Source: Ascaris suum
Taxonomy: Eukaryota > Nematoda > Chromadorea > Rhabditida > Ascarididae
Direction of reading: 5' to 3'
DNA: 64,000 nt
Assembly (NCBI GenBank): GCA_013433145.1
Contig: CM024177.1
Location: 5,234,110-5,298,109 of the forward strand
Below, one piece after another: positions 24,392 through 39,000 of the stretch (position 1 is the stretch's first letter; each line of letters opens with the position of its first letter). The position numbers were made by a program, and so were the translations under genes. The notes under the pieces were generated by a model. It had not been told where the DNA came from. It saw only the letters and a program-made list of their open reading frames with translations, and did not search any database.

Positions 24392-26659
24392 TCGCCTTTG
24401 ACGAGCGCTTCTGCAACTTGCTTCAGATATTTCTCTCACATTTAGGGGATTAGATTGCTTCTCTTTCATGTTATTTCGTTCATTAATAATACCTTAACGT
24501 GAGAACGCTACATGGGATAAACATCATTCATCCACAGAAAAATGTATTTCGTTTATTCATCTCTTCCGAAATATTTTTTAATGGTTTTAAATACTTTTTA
24601 TTTTAGTGCATTTATTTTGTTTTACCTTGTTATTACTGTCGTTACTGTTTCTCACCATTTACCTATTTTTAACCGTCCTGTTGAAAAAACATGCAATAAG
24701 CCCTTAAATATAGCTCTCCTGCACAACTCTTTCAGATTCAGACCCTTCTACTGGGAGTGGGGTAGCTCGCAGCCATCCCTCCTCTTCACATTCAATCCCT
24801 TTTCAAACACGGTTTTCTTTTTCGGAGATACTTATCGCAAAAATCCAGTTCCTTCTCGAATTTGGCCTCCACTGACCTTCTCATTTGTGCTGGCTCTTGC
24901 AAGCCCCCTCGCCTATGCTTCCTAATTAAGTGGTGATTATGGGATACCTAGTCGTACTGTTGTATATTCTTGCGCATCAAGATCCTGACTAGCATTAAAT
25001 CCGAGTTTTGTCAATTTAAATTACACTCTTACAAAAGAATTCGCCGGAACTCGTGCAAAGGTGCCGTCTGTCCTTTCCTTCCTCTCCTCACCCTACCACT
25101 TGTTGCAGACATGTCCTTCTTCGTGAGTGAAAGTTCTGCCTTCTCTCCTAAAGAAACTGTCTGGAGTGGAAGAATAAAAGACACTCCTTATATAAGAGGT
25201 TTAATAAGAACCAAAGATATACCCTTACCGCTGAATTTTTAGTCAAAAATGTTTTTGAATTCTGTACATTACAATCCAGTTACTAGTATATTAGCATTGT
25301 CGAATCGAATGGCAGCAACCCAACAATGAACAAAAATCATTTTCATATATATATATTTATATGAATGGATGGTTTCAAGGCGAGACTTAATTCAGGAGGC
25401 ATACAGCCTGCTTTAGGGCCATAATTTTTGAGTGAGACAATGTTCATGGGACCATGAACGGCATAAGTACCGGCAAACTGACAAATGAAAGGTCTGAGGC
25501 GTTATTATCTCTGTTATAAATCCTAACTGTTTTCAGTTTTACTTTCTAAAATTGTTGAAAGGATTGGAATGAAATGGGAGTTGGCGTTGGATGGAGCAGG
25601 AAGGGAGGGGGGGGGGGACTGTATCGAGGGGAGAGTGGTGAATATCAGAAAGCACATGGATCATTGGACTCTGCGGTCGGTGCACCCCACTTGTGTGTGC
25701 ACGCGCTCACCTCTCATCGTCGATGAGTGACGCACATGAAGATAGGCGATCACACATTCATTTCGCTTATGTGAGTGACGCTGACCTTTATATTTCCCTG
25801 TATATGCACACCTCCGCAATCAGCCGCTCTCAGGTATATTATGGGCAATGACTGATGGAAGAGAGCTGCAATAGATTTTTTCGATTTATTTTTAGGAGCA
25901 AATCTGAGAGCCCATTCAATGTCGATAGCTTCATCTCATTGCAGCGTTATTTGTGGTGTTGTTATGTGACGTCAGTGTGTTTTTACTGTTATGGCTTATG
26001 TTGTTATTACTTCTTTCAACCATTTAACTGCTGTAAAGCTCGGAGTTTAAGGTTTTTATCATTTTGTAAGTAGGTAAAGGATGATGGATTTTGATTTTAT
26101 GCAATTTTGCAGAGAGTTCCAAATTATTCACTTTCAAAAGAGTTTTATTTGAGCGCCCATGCTGATTTCCTAACGATTGGGTTTTCCGAAATTTTGTTGG
26201 GTTTGATTAGTCAATTTTTGATGCCGGTCGACTTCCCGAATGCCAACCGGAAGTGTTCGGCTGCTCGCTTCGACAGAAAATTTGTCAAAAGGGATTCATG
26301 CCTCTTTGTTATTGTCTCTGCCACTCTTTGTTTACCTCCTTCATCTTATGTTCTCTCTCACAGCGCTCGGAAATGATATATGCGAGTCGTGATGTCATAT
26401 CAGTGTTTGTCTTCAGGAGGCTCCGAACTCGCCGTTTTGTTGTGGGGCATTAAGGCGATAAAGGTACACTGGTTTTTGATCACCGCAACAGTTCGATATC
26501 GTTTTGGTTCGACTATTTTGGCAAACCAACTATTATATAACTTTACGGTCGAATAGTGTACATAAATATCCGAAATAGTTTTTTAATGCATGAAATCGCC
26601 AATTTCATCTCTCATTTCAAGCAGAACATCGTGCTTCCACCTCTCTCCTCGATCACAAC
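24392..26659. other. 2.3-kb region, no supported gene
   Basis: Only weak open frames were seen. An 11-G run lies at 25607-25617 and a short AT dinucleotide stretch near 25350. Confidence 0.5.
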
Positions 26660-27256
26660 ATGTTAAAAATGAGCAGATGGCAAGAAAGGAGATTCTTCCA
26701 GTCGAAATTTAACCCGTTTCCAGCCAGCCGTTTTCAAAAACATTCGCGCTTAAAGGTGCAGATATGTACATGTAGGATGCTTTACCCTGTCAATATGTCT
26801 CTATATCCACGTGGCAGATTGCATGTTCGCAGTTGTCCCGATGCCAGAACGTCGCGGCCTGAAGATGTCCTAGTGGCTAAAGGAATGCCCAAGCGTTATA
26901 GTGCCAGCCTGTCGGTCATGTGGGAATGTCTAGCTGTCCAAACGGAAACACGAAAACGTCATGTGTCGTTCGTTATCTGTTCAAACAAATGCTCCAGTTT
27001 TTCTGTCATGTGTATTCGCAACCTTATTCTAGGACGAGACGAGATAACGCATACCGACTTTTTGAGGGCATCACTGTTCAGAGAGATTTTCATGGTGTTT
27101 TTATTAAGTTCACTGGAATTACTCGAAAGTTTTACCCCAAGGTTGTCCCCTTCCTGCAGTGAAATAAAACTCATTTTCTGCGGTGTCAGCTATACGGATT
27201 ATAGTGTACGATACCACGTTTGTGCCGCCATTAAGAAATCATCACTAAAGATATAG
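26660..27256 (+). other. 198-codon open frame of unknown status
   Basis: This is the longest uninterrupted frame in the window. It is rich in C, S, R and F and matches no family I know. A second overlapping + frame (26920-27162) reads more protein-like near its end (YRLFEGITVQRDFHGVF). Two competing frames and no splice context argue for chance or a decayed element over a working gene. Confidence 0.2.
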
Positions 27257-27948
27257 GTTTAGTTCAGCATGCAGGCCTTAGCTATCTTTAACATTACATT
27301 TCACATTTTAGCATTGGCTGAAGTTTTAATACTCATGTCGGCGCAAATGTTCTGAGGGCGCAAGTGTCGGAGCTGCAGTTGCCGTGTAACGGCTTGCAAA
27401 AAATAGTACAAAATTTTCTGTCCGAAATATGAGTTCTGTGAATGACTCAGACTGAACCTTTGAGCAGTTTTGAAGTTGTTTAATTGAGAAATGTGTGTTT
27501 GCTCAGTTTTATCGTCATTCCAAAATCTCTTACAGTACACTAATTTTATTTCCTTCTCGAATGTTTAATATACGATGTAAAGTGTTGATTGATATGATTG
27601 GAGCGTTTTCGCTGGAGGCACTTCTAAACGTTCTCTCTCGATAACCACGTCGGGTTTCATAAACTTATTCATCAATCGAACTTTATTTCAACGCCCCACA
27701 AAATTAAAGATATTACTAGATCGAATGCCTTTTTTCATCTGCCAGTAAATAAGTAAGTAGTATTCCCATAGAAGTTTGGATTATAATTCTCCTCGACCAA
27801 AAATTTGAAAGCTATAACGAATGGGGACGGCCATATTGCCATGCGCGGTATCCTAAATTTATTCGACCAGAGAAGCATCTTGCATAAATATTCGAAGAAG
27901 AGTGGTAGGGACGATTCGGAGTGGTTTGCAAGATGCGCAATTTACCAG

Positions 27949-28080
27949 TTCAACTGAGCTGTCTAACCGGTTGCACAAACACCCAAAAACAATAGCTGGC
28001 CCCGTGATAATGCGTTTTCAAATGGAACTAAGCGACTGTGCAAAATTATTAAGTGACGCAGAAGTGTCACACCTAGAAAG
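27949..28080 (+). other. Exon-like stretch with good splice sites, unknown
   Basis: An acceptor (TTACCAG) and a strong donor (AAAG/GTAATG) bound 132 bases open in one frame, reading STELSNRLHKHPKTIAGPVI and onward to EVSHLER. Residues are mixed and protein-like. No partner exon was found. It lies 1.8 kb upstream of the Scribble B start codon and could belong to a separate gene. Confidence 0.35.
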
Positions 28081-29876
28081 GTAATGACGTGCAATTTCTA
28101 TAGCACCTTTAAGTATGAATTAGAAGGTGGAGGTATTGAGAGCGCTAATAAGTCGCGACGAAATTAGGATAAGAGGTAATCGATGGTGTTGATTGTGTGC
28201 CTGTTGAATTGTTTTGTGTTCCACAAATAGAAATTGCAGCTATGACTGACAGACACAAACATACATGTACATAGGTGATTTTGGCAAGTCGCAAAAATAA
28301 CGGGAACGAGGATAATAAAACCATTAATAATTTTTGCGAAGTATATGAAAACAGCGGAATCAAAAAAAAAACGTTTCGTTTGTCCTTGTAATAAATTTGT
28401 GTACGCAAATTTCTTAGCGCGTTTAAATGTTAGGACTGTTAGGAGTTTAGCTATTGTCTGCACTCTTATGGCATACATCCGTAAATGGTACAAGGTCAAT
28501 CCTAATGAACCCGATTTTAGAGGTACGATCTCATACTTACTCCATCGCTGTAGTTTTCATGGTTTGCGTTTGGGCAAGGGGGCATTTAAATAATACTCTC
28601 TCGTTTATAAACACCACCGAATATGCAGCCGTTGAGTTATAAGACTCAGCCTGGAACCAGTAAGCGCTGAGTTCGTTATTTGGCGTATTCGAGAACTGGC
28701 TTATAGGCATATTCGAGTCGACACCGTTTAATGTTGTCCGATCTGTGCCACATATTATGGAAGTTTGCTTGATTTGTAAAATTCGAAAATGCTTTCTCAA
28801 GGTCAGAAATATTAACTGTAACGGTTACTATCGAGTAATGGGCGGAAGGGGGCATTTGAAAAATTCGAATAAAATATCTGTGAGCTTTTGTTAAAGTGCG
28901 ATTTGTGACTTGAGGATGAGAGCAACATTTCTATGAGAGAATGATATTTCTGCAATTTTCTATTTGTATGGCTGGAGAGGAAAGTCGCCCTAAATATTCT
29001 CGTTTGTTTTTCTCTCATAGAAAAGCATTTACAAATCTTGGTAGTGATCTAGTATCTTTAAAGAGTTAGCAGTCCGCTGTGTGCAGAACAGCTAGCAAAC
29101 TGATATTTATGGGACGGCAGAAGGGGGATGAGCTATACTGGAAGTTTGGCGACGATCTGACATCTGGGAATGGGATGGTCATTGATGGCGGAAAATCCCG
29201 TCTCCGAGACAGGTCCATCTCCAATTTTCTTCGACGATCTCTTTCCCACCCACTGTTTCCATCGAATAGAAACTCATTCTAAAATTTCCGAGGTGCTATT
29301 GCGTTTTCTGGCATTTGAGGCATTTATCGTGTGAAAGCATTTTTTCTCATCTGGAAATTTTCAAGCCTTTAGCGCGGATTCATAAAAGATGAAGAAATTA
29401 GTTTTGAGGCACAGCAGAACGCTACCTTTGAAAGAGTTATTGCCGTCATTCCTGACCGTGATGCGGGCAGTTTCGGTCCTGGTGTACATTCGGCACGCAC
29501 TTCACATATGTGTCGGGCACATTTTCTATGGAACATTTCCCATTCGCAAACAGTCCACGTTTTGCCTTCATGCTGTAAAATGCTGCGTCCATACCATGCT
29601 GCTTATGGGTCTTGTTGAAATCTGGTCGTTATCTTGATAAGTTAAACCCGATTGCTCGACTGAAGTGGGTTCAATCTATCTCCAATGGTCAAGGCATAAA
29701 TCCTGTCCCCATCGTAATGAAAACTGTTTTTAATCAAGAGCGGTGGAATGTTGAATAGTACTCTTGCAAGGTCTTTTGCACTTCATCTACCCGCCGTCTT
29801 GCGTTCGTCGATTTGCTAGCCTTGTGCAGTTAATGAAATCGCCATATTGTCGTTGAAGGATGTCAGTGATTTGCAG
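28081..29876. other. 1.8-kb region upstream of copy B
   Basis: No exon supported. It should contain the promoter or 5' leader intron of Scribble copy B, but no TATA box or other element could be singled out. Confidence 0.4.
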
Positions 29877-29908
29877 GGAGGGCATCGTAGGTGGTAAGCG
29901 GAGTGCTG
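29871..29908 (+). promoter_or_regulatory. Splice acceptor just before the copy B start codon
   Basis: TTGCAG at 29871-29876 lies 32 bases before ATG 29909. It could end a 5' leader intron or take a spliced leader in trans; the sequence cannot tell which. Confidence 0.4.
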
Positions 29909-30070
29909 ATGCCCATCTTCTCGTGTGTACCTTTTACATGTTCTGGTCGCGTGGATGTTATCGAAAAGCGACAATGCAATCTACACGAATTACCCGCTGA
30001 AGTGGAGAGGAGTGCCAGCTGTCTGGAAGAGCTCTATCTCGATTGCAATCAGATATGCGAGATACCTGAA
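29909..30070 (+). CDS. SCRIB: Copy B exon 1: start, LAP N-cap and first repeat
   Basis: This 54-codon exon starts MPIFSCVPFTCSGRVDVIEK and ends CEIPE at GTTCGT. It matches the human Scribble start (MLKCIPLWRC...VDKRHC) and the first repeat LEELLLDANQL. An upstream GTG frame exists, but ATG 29909 fits the family length exactly. Confidence 0.92.
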
Positions 30071-33000
30071 GTTCGTTGTCGTTTTGATGTGATGTGTGCA
30101 GGTGCAGAGAGAACGAGTTTCGCCTTGGAGACGCTGTTGTGGAAGAGTTGAGCAGAGAGGAGAAAATGCGACAGTAAAATTGAAACGCAATTTGTTCGGG
30201 AGGGAAAGTCGGGAAATTGCTCCTCATATAAGCTGTCGGCGGGCATCCTCATCATACCACTTAAAAGTCGGGCAGTGAAGGTTTGTGGATGGAACCTAAG
30301 TCAACTGCTTCAATAAAGCGAGCATGAACATAGTATGCAAGAATTTTATTACCCGTCGCAGTTTGTAGTGATCGGTGAAACTGAACCGTTATGTTGAGAT
30401 TCTCCCTTACAATGAAAATTGAATAATGGTTTATGGGAGTGAAAAATTTTAGTACTCAATACTTAAGGAATTATTGTTGTTGCGTTTTGTGTAATAATGA
30501 AATTTACAAGTCTATGTTTCAAGGGATTGTGTCGTTGCAAGAAGTTAAGATCACTTTCACTTGGTCAGAACAAGATTCTTCGAGTTCCACCTGCGATCGG
30601 ATCGTTGATAGCACTCGAAGAGCTGCATCTCGAGGACAATGGTATTTGTTGGCCGATGTCTTTTTCTTTGTTCTCTTCACTTCAATTTCCTCAGCTTAGG
30701 TGCAGATAAGCGATATTATACTCATCTTAAATGAACAAAAATCAATGAAGTGCACTTTGTTGAGCTTAGCAACGGGTATATCACGAAAGGGAGAGGGAGT
30801 GAGGGGTTGATAGAGCATAAATATCAATGGGCGAAGGGTCTGAGTATGTGGAATAATAAAAGCTTATGCTAACATATAGCGCGCAGTAGTAAAAACGGTG
30901 CTGTTGTTCTCATACGCGTTGAGCCGTGAACTTTTTCTTTTCACATATGTGATGGGCGGAAGCGATAAAATTGCATTAATTCAGTGCCCTTTAAAAGGAA
31001 TAAGGGAGAATTGATTATTATGTCCTATAGAAAGTGGAATACTACCTCTTCAAGCAGTCTTATATGTGCTCTCAGTTCGATATTTCTTTTTCTCATCTGT
31101 TTAGCCATTGCTCTTTGGGATCAACCAATCGTAATAAAGGTGAAAAAAAGTTGAAAGCGCTACCAAATCAAGAGTAGGTCATCAGACGCAAACGATGGTT
31201 ACATATGAAGCATTTCTTGTTGTCTGATAGTTATGCAACATTCGTTTTTGGAAGTCGGTGAGTCACGCACTGTTGAGAGGGGGAGGGAGGGAAACCGTTT
31301 CCCAGAAGTAGGATTTTTACTGACAAAAAAAGCGAGCAGAAGGAGGGCTCAGAGAATATTAAAATTCCGGAACACTTGAGGGTGAGGTCGAGATCTCGAC
31401 CCCTAACCTAAGAAATTTTCGCCCACATTGGCACGACATTACTGTTAAGGGTTTTAAGTAGAGGGCTAAGTGATCGCATCTATAAAAGCAGCGACTTAAA
31501 TGTGTGGAGAACAGGGAAAAAGCAATTTTGCAATCGTTTTTGAAAGAAAGGAGAGAAACTTATCGCAACGCCCTCAGATTTTTAGCTGAAGGAAGGGATA
31601 TGTCGGAGGACCGGATGGAGGGGCTGAGGAGGTAAAAGCATGATTGAAATTGCCGAGAGTGTGACTCGATGTTTCCATTTGCAAAGGGTTCTTCGGGATT
31701 CATTTCATACATATGCGAACGGGCATTGGCCTGCATCGCTTATTCGGTGGTGCTAGCAAACTTTGCTTCAGTATAAGCCTCCTTTCTGGAAACACCCCCC
31801 CCGTCCCCCATTTCCCACTTTCTACAAAGTCCATCTTTAAAATTTCAGGGCCCCACGTCGCTTTTGACATTTTTTCATGTCATCCATCAGTGTGGTAAGT
31901 GCACTAAACGTGTTGATAAGCAGGTTTGCATTGGCCAAATCGTTTATTTCTCTGCACTTTATACATCGTGAGAAATTCAGCCCTTCATTCCGCTCCGTAT
32001 TGGAAAAAGTCGTTTTTAGAGTGGGAAAAATGCTGACGAGGGGTTTCTATTCGATCGAATACGATGGATGGGGTATGTGAATGACAGCGTGCATTTTTTG
32101 TTAATGATGAATTTGTTTCTTCTGGAATTGCTTGTGTTTTTTATTGAAAGATTTATATCCTACGAGATCGCTTTTGTTTCTAATATTAGATGGTTTCTCT
32201 TGAGTTATATGTATCACGGGAGGTCGTAAAGTGATGCCGACGAGTTTTTGTAAGGAATTAAGAGAGAGAAATTAAGGGCACCAGGAGAGCGCTGTCGTGT
32301 AAGTGTTTCCATTTTAGCGGTAATACTTTTGAAGAGAGCGGCAAATGGACGCTTTCGAAAAGGTCGAACTCGTAATACATGCACTGCGTTATTGTTGATA
32401 TTATTTCATTGCTGATTGTAGCATAAGAAATCTGAGAGCCGATTCGGTTTTCATTTATTTTCGTCACTGTTGCTAACTGCAATATGTGACGGCTTTTCTG
32501 CCTCGTTGCATCGTCGCCAGAAGGTACAGAATGTGGGATAGGAGGAGGGGGAGGCAAAAAGTGGTTTGCGAGGAGTCATCGGTTCTTAATGTTGCCGAAG
32601 TATGAAGGGATCATCGATCAAAAGCGTTTGCAAGAGGTTTTGAATAATTCAGCCGAACTCATTCTTTTATGAGATAATTTCAGGAATTTTGTTTAACCCA
32701 AAGTTCGCCATACTATCGCAGATTTATGCTTCCTGATTGGGAAAGTTTTCTCCGCTGTGTATGTAAGATCGTGGTAACAGTTGCCATCTTGCTTTGGCCA
32801 CTTGAAAATCATTTGAGGAAGAAAATGGAAGAGGAACCGAACGAGAGGAGGGGAGAAGGTTATAGCGTTATCTCCCCTTCCGCTTTCGATTGAATTCGCA
32901 TACTCCTCTTAAATGAACTTTAACGGGATCGATGTAATAAAGTGGGGTATTCAAGTTGTTTGCATTGTTTTTTTTTTTCAAGAATTCATTTGTTTTTTCC

Positions 33001-36000
33001 TCTGAAACACAGAGTTATGCATAAATGCCGATCAAATTCTGTTACGCTAAATATCGCACTCTTACGATATCGAATGACTCCCCTGTCTTTGAGTATTTCA
33101 TCGGAAGATGAGAACGTATTTCTCTACTGTACCTTCTTTCCTAGCGACGAACTAATCACGTACTCGTAGACCCTTTGTCTACATTTTTGTGGCCTATATT
33201 TTGTTCACTTTTACTCGAGGTTGGGCTTAGTTTGAGAATGTTTAATAACTGTAATAATTTGCAGCAAAAGCATCTATGAAAATTGCAATCGGAGAGGACA
33301 GGTGACAAAATAAAGGGGTGTGAAGGAAAGAAAGACACAACGTGAAAACTGCTATGATTTACTGAGTTGAAGAAAATAAGTTGGGATAAGTGGCCTGTCG
33401 CGACGATTTCAATTTTTGGATACGCTGACTGCACAAAACTAAACGTGTTGGTTTAGGCGTTCAATGCACAATTAATGCGTTCAATACTTAGGTTCATAAG
33501 TGTTTCATAATTCTGGCCGGAATCTCAGTGAACGATGAAAATGTGCGTATAAACTTTTCAACTCAATTTAGAGATCATTTTAGTGTACTTTTTTTCCGCG
33601 GATGTTTCTTTATTTCGTTATAAAATTTGCTGCGATCGGTGTGAAGTGCCACACAGAAGAGATATCCGACACTTGTTTAGTTCATTAGTACAGCGGAGTT
33701 GTTTTATTATAAGAAATTACAAATTGATTATATAATATATAAATGAAGAAGCACACACGATTACAATGCCTGCAGGTTATCCCGAAATTCCGCCATCCAA
33801 ATAGCCGTAAAAATATTGCAGTTTGCTGATTGGTATGTATCGTTTTATTTGGTCACATCTGCGTGCTGTCGTTTAAGCACGGTTTTTTGTTGAACCTTTG
33901 CTGTTTTTTTTTAACCGTTGTTTGTCTTCGTCAGCTGTTTTTGCTTCTTTTTACGTGCTGTGGTAATGTTTAAGTGATGAAGCATATTGACGAATATTGT
34001 CGCTGCGGAAAGAGATCTTCAAAGAGGTGTTTCGCCCATAAAGCAGTGTACATATTGCGGGTTAGCAGACATAAACGGCCGAGGGAGGCAATTATAACAG
34101 CACAATGAATTGAAGTGAATAATCGGAGTGATGGGAAGGATCGTCTTTTTATGCTGGTTGCTTGAGAAAAAATGCTTTAATTTGTTCTGTCGCTCTCCCT
34201 CTCTTTGTTATCTTTCCGTCTATCTCTCTCTCTTTATTACTGCGTTTATCCTTCTTGCTTTATATCTCATTATGAACATCATTGACAGCCACCCTCTGAG
34301 AGGAGCCTTTGATAAGGGGCGCTGCAACAACGATTCGATGGGAGTATTGGTTGATAGTTGATAGTTGATAAGAAAGATATTCTTGGATTATCAACCAAAA
34401 TATGAACGAATGCTCATTAGTGATAAAATAAAATGAATATTCACAATTAGGGATTTGTTTTGAGTAATTGAGTGGCAATGCCGTTGGTGATGACAGGGCT
34501 GATTAGAGTGTAATCACCACAAAGTGGAAAGGATCTTTCCAGTACATCGCTATTTACCAATGCCCGTCAACGGCATGGAGGTGTCTAGCTTGTTGCTTTA
34601 CGCTTTTTGAGTGTCTAACGGTCAATCGCACAATGCACTGCTTCCCATTTCTAGAACAGTGTTTGCAAGTAAATAATTACTAAGATAAATGAGTTTAAGT
34701 GAATGTGCAAATCTGTTTGCAACATAACCACACCAGCAATAACATTTGTTTATAAGTGAACGAAGATTAATGAAGGAATAATTGTATTCAGAAGCGAGTA
34801 AAGCATTTATAGAGGCTTTAGAAGATGAGGGAAGGAAACGAAGGGACGAATTGTTCAGTTATGGATGGAGCTGGAAAGGAAGTAAGAGAGGTGTTGTTTC
34901 ATTGCTGATTCGTTGCATATGAATATCTTCGATGAAGTAATCTATTGTCATATCATATCAACTAATAAGACGAATTGTGCAGACTTAATCCATATATGAG
35001 TAAAACAGTCGACAAGATCACCTAATTAGTCACACTTTATGCTTTAAATCATGTCTTCGTGACTGTGCTAGCAGGTCTGCTTAGTTTTGTCTATTCGTTC
35101 ATTTTAAGGCTTTTGCTCTGCTTTGTCTCTTCTCCATCTTTGGGTCTCTCATTCACTTTTGAGCAATTTGCCGTTTGCTATGTCTTCAAATCTTTACATC
35201 ATTGTTGCAATGTATAAGTCTACCATTCATATCCTTTTTAAAGAAACAAAATGTACTTTGTACAATGCATCAGCGATGCAAACGATCGGTTCCGATGTAG
35301 TGCAAGTGCTGAGGCGTTGTTCTATATTCAGACAACGTCTTGCCCGCATTTTTGCACAGCTGGCGAAGTTTACCTGAAGAAACTCTTTTCAAGGAAATTA
35401 CTCTGCATAAGTGTATGTAAATAACTGTCACATATTCAGGTTTTATAGAGTTTGCCGAGTGAGAGCATGTTCAAGTTTCATAGGAATATTTAAGCGTCTG
35501 ACTTCAAAAGTTTAAAATAATTCGAGAAATTACGTGAATAAGTCTGTCTGTCATAAGATAGAGGAGGGAGAAGAGCGTCGATGCAAATTAGGTGATTATA
35601 AATGTAATTTAGTGGCTCAAAACTTCGCTTATTCCAGAGTTGTCCGATTTACCTGAAGAACTTGTGAAGTGCTCAAATCTGAAGATTCTCGACTTACGCC
35701 TCAATCTGCTCACAAGGTTTATTTTGCTTTAAATGGTTTCTTAAATGTTTGGAGGATGCCTCACATGGCAGAAACATAAAACTTTCCTCAGACCGCGGAG
35801 GAGAGAGGAGGAGTGAGGCAAGTGGATCAGGAAACTGATTCCAGCATTATGGAACTCCCCAGGTGATAAGTATTTCTGCACAACTGGGCCCTTTTTAACG
35901 CGCCAGTAGCAGTTGGCCCACAGTTGAAAGTTCCCAAATTGCTTTAAAATGCAATCAGTATTTCCCTTCAAAAAGTTTCAAAAGTCAGTTGATAGAGTGC

Positions 36001-39000
36001 AGCAACAATATAGGAAAAAAATTGTAAAATTGTGCGGATTTCAGCTCTCTGACCTGTTTATGGTTACCAGTTACCTCCAATAGGCCTGCGTTTTTGCGAA
36101 TTTCAGTCAGTTCAGGTTCGATGTTTCTCGAGTAATATCGATCAGAATGAGTCGTTTTGTACTTGTGTAGTTTGGGAGTTCGTTGGGTTTAATAAAAACG
36201 ATGTATTTAGGGCACTTTCTTCAGGACTGAATTCATATGTTGCAGCCATTATTATTCTCTTTATGGAATATAAAGAAAGAAGAAAGCGACCAGTAACGAG
36301 GTTGGGAAAAGACGGCGCATGAGATGTACCGTTGAACCCATATCATTACCTCAAGGCGTATTTAGTTCTCAACGTTTTGCCCGGAGAGTATTTCTGCAAA
36401 GTGATTTGCTTCAGATGACTTGCTGTTGACGTTTTGTTTTATTGCTGTGTACATTGGAAGTAGGGGCTATATCTTTAAATAAAATATTCTTTGAGAGATT
36501 ACGGTTTTCTTTGAGAGGTAGAAGGAAGAGTTATAGAAGGGGGGGGGGGGATCTTTAGAACGATTTAACCGACTCCTCTAATCGTCATTGCACAATCTGA
36601 AGGCTACCTGACGTGGTGACAAGGCTGTCATCGTTAACGCATCTGTACTTGTTCGAGACTTCACTTACTCAACTTCCACCAGACATCGACCAGCTGCAGA
36701 ATCTTCGATCTCTAGATGTGAGCTTTGCTTCTGCTTTCTTTGCCTTTCTGTCTTTGCAATAATTTTGTGATTATTGCTTAAAGAAAGAAAAATTGTTGAT
36801 GTTTGCTTTCTTCACTGTTTAATGATTGTTGATACTGTTGATGTTTCTATATCGTTCTGCAAACGCGTTCATTCAAAATTTGCTTGATTTGGCGACACCT
36901 GTGGATATACAATGCCCGTGGTTCTATGAGTGTTTGCTTGAGCTTTTTATCCTTTCCAGCATATGTGATGTTGAAAAATAATTCAGGTGCGCGAAAATCA
37001 GTTGCGGATTTTACCTCCGGCCATATGTCAACTGAAGCATCTGAGAGAGCTGGATCTTGGCAGAAATGAACTCTCACATTTGGTAATCAACTTCTTCGTT
37101 ATTGCATGCTGAAAGCGGTCTTGTATCATAGTATTTGGGCTTATCGAGGGAATTGATTAATGTAAATGCTTGTTTTACCCGAGCAGCAGGAGATCGGGAA
37201 GTGGGAGCCTCGTTTTTGACCCGTCTTCGTGCTCCTTCCGCCATACCTAGCATTTTTGATGTTCTCGTTCTCGTTGCTCCCCATCCCCCTTTTGTCATCA
37301 AAAACCCCGAACCCGGAAACAGTCTATCCCACCTACACTACTCAAGACAGTCTGGAAAAGGGCTTTACTAATTTTTACTTGGAACTTTTTACTTGTTATT
37401 TAGTTATTCGATGCATAATAGACATTTATTTCAAAAAGTTTTAAGCTTCATATCATACGCCAGTCAAATACCTTTGACCTATGGTCATTAATACAATGCT
37501 GTCGAATACGGAAATAGTTGTCTCCAGCCTAATCATATTTTGTTTATAACTTCCGTTATGATCGCATTCGTAAAATCGTTTTAACATTGGAACGAATGGA
37601 AAAGCTCACTGGAGAAAGTGTGGGAAGTGTGTGCTTCTTATTTCCATCAACCACAGCTAGCAGCCGAACAACTCGGCAACGTTCATTATTGCTTTGATGG
37701 TTTTTTCTGAAAGAGGAGTATGAGTTTTCTTGTGACGTTTGATGTGACGTTGCTTCATGGAATATGGATGCATTTAAGCCGCTGAATATGGGTTCGCTGG
37801 AGGTACTGGAGGATCTCTACGTGGATCATAATGTGCTATCAGCAGTGCCTGACTCGCTGACCAGTTGTGGTCATTTACGAACGCTGGATGTATCGCAAAA
37901 TGATCTGACTGCACTGCCGAAGGAAATCGGTGACTTGGAGCAACTTTGTGAGCTCTCTATCGCTGAAAATCGCATCGCCGCACTCCCGAATTCGATTGGT
38001 TCGGCTTGTTCTCTACCTTTAAGTACCATTCATTGGCGAAGGGGCAATGTGTCTTCTTCAAGCTGACATCAGATATATGACGCAGACAATGAGGATGAGA
38101 CTGGTTCTATATGAGTAATATGTGAACTGATCGGTCTGTAAAACACTGAAGTAATCTTTTGAAAACTTTGTTAACCAATTCTAACGTCTCCCTCCCCCTG
38201 TCCCCTTCCTCTGCTCGATTCCTCGTACCCTTCTCCTTTCATTTCTCCCGTTTCATTCCCACTTCTTTAATCCAGAAAGCAGGACACAAGCAGCTTGGGG
38301 ACAAACAGTGTGGTGCGGCTCATAGATAAATGAGACGGCCGTGTATCATGTGCGCATTTTCACGGAATTCTTCATGATTGTAGTTATTGTCATGTTTGAT
38401 TAAAGCATCGTGCATTTATATATTTGAAAGAGATTTGTTTCCTATCGGCGTTCCTTTTATTTTCTGAGACATTTTATTCGGCATTCACTAAGGCGAACTT
38501 TAGTACTTCTTAGTTTTCTGTTCGGTGGACCGGCATCTGTCCATTTGCGAGCGGATAGAGTATGGATTCAAGTGGTTGATGCTGAGAGATGCGTAAGGAC
38601 TGAAATAATGCCTCGGGGATTATAAGCTTCCAAAGATACAGGACTGTTTATTAAAGAATGGGGAATATCAGGGTAGAGGTTGTTTCCCTGCTGGGAATTT
38701 TGGCTATTATGGCAAGACTATGTAACGTTTTCAACGATGGAAGCAAGTCGCATTTAAAAAGTCATAATTGAAGTGATGGATGCTTTCTTTCAAAAGCTTG
38801 GAAGACAGGAAGGAAATCAGTACCACAGATATTACATCTGTCCAATTGGACCTGAATAACCGCTCACTCGGCGACAACTGTCGTCAAGCACTGACCTACG
38901 TTTTTTCCTCGCGAGATTTACTGCGCCCCGATTCATGTTGCGACTGTATTGAGGTTTTTGTCTTGACTTTGAAATAGTGATGAGCACACCATGGGTTGAT

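Noticed and set aside
26660..27256. 198-codon open frame as a gene
   Set aside because: It is the longest frame, but it overlaps another open frame, shows no family motif, and is cysteine- and serine-rich as random frames often are. Kept only as an unassigned feature.
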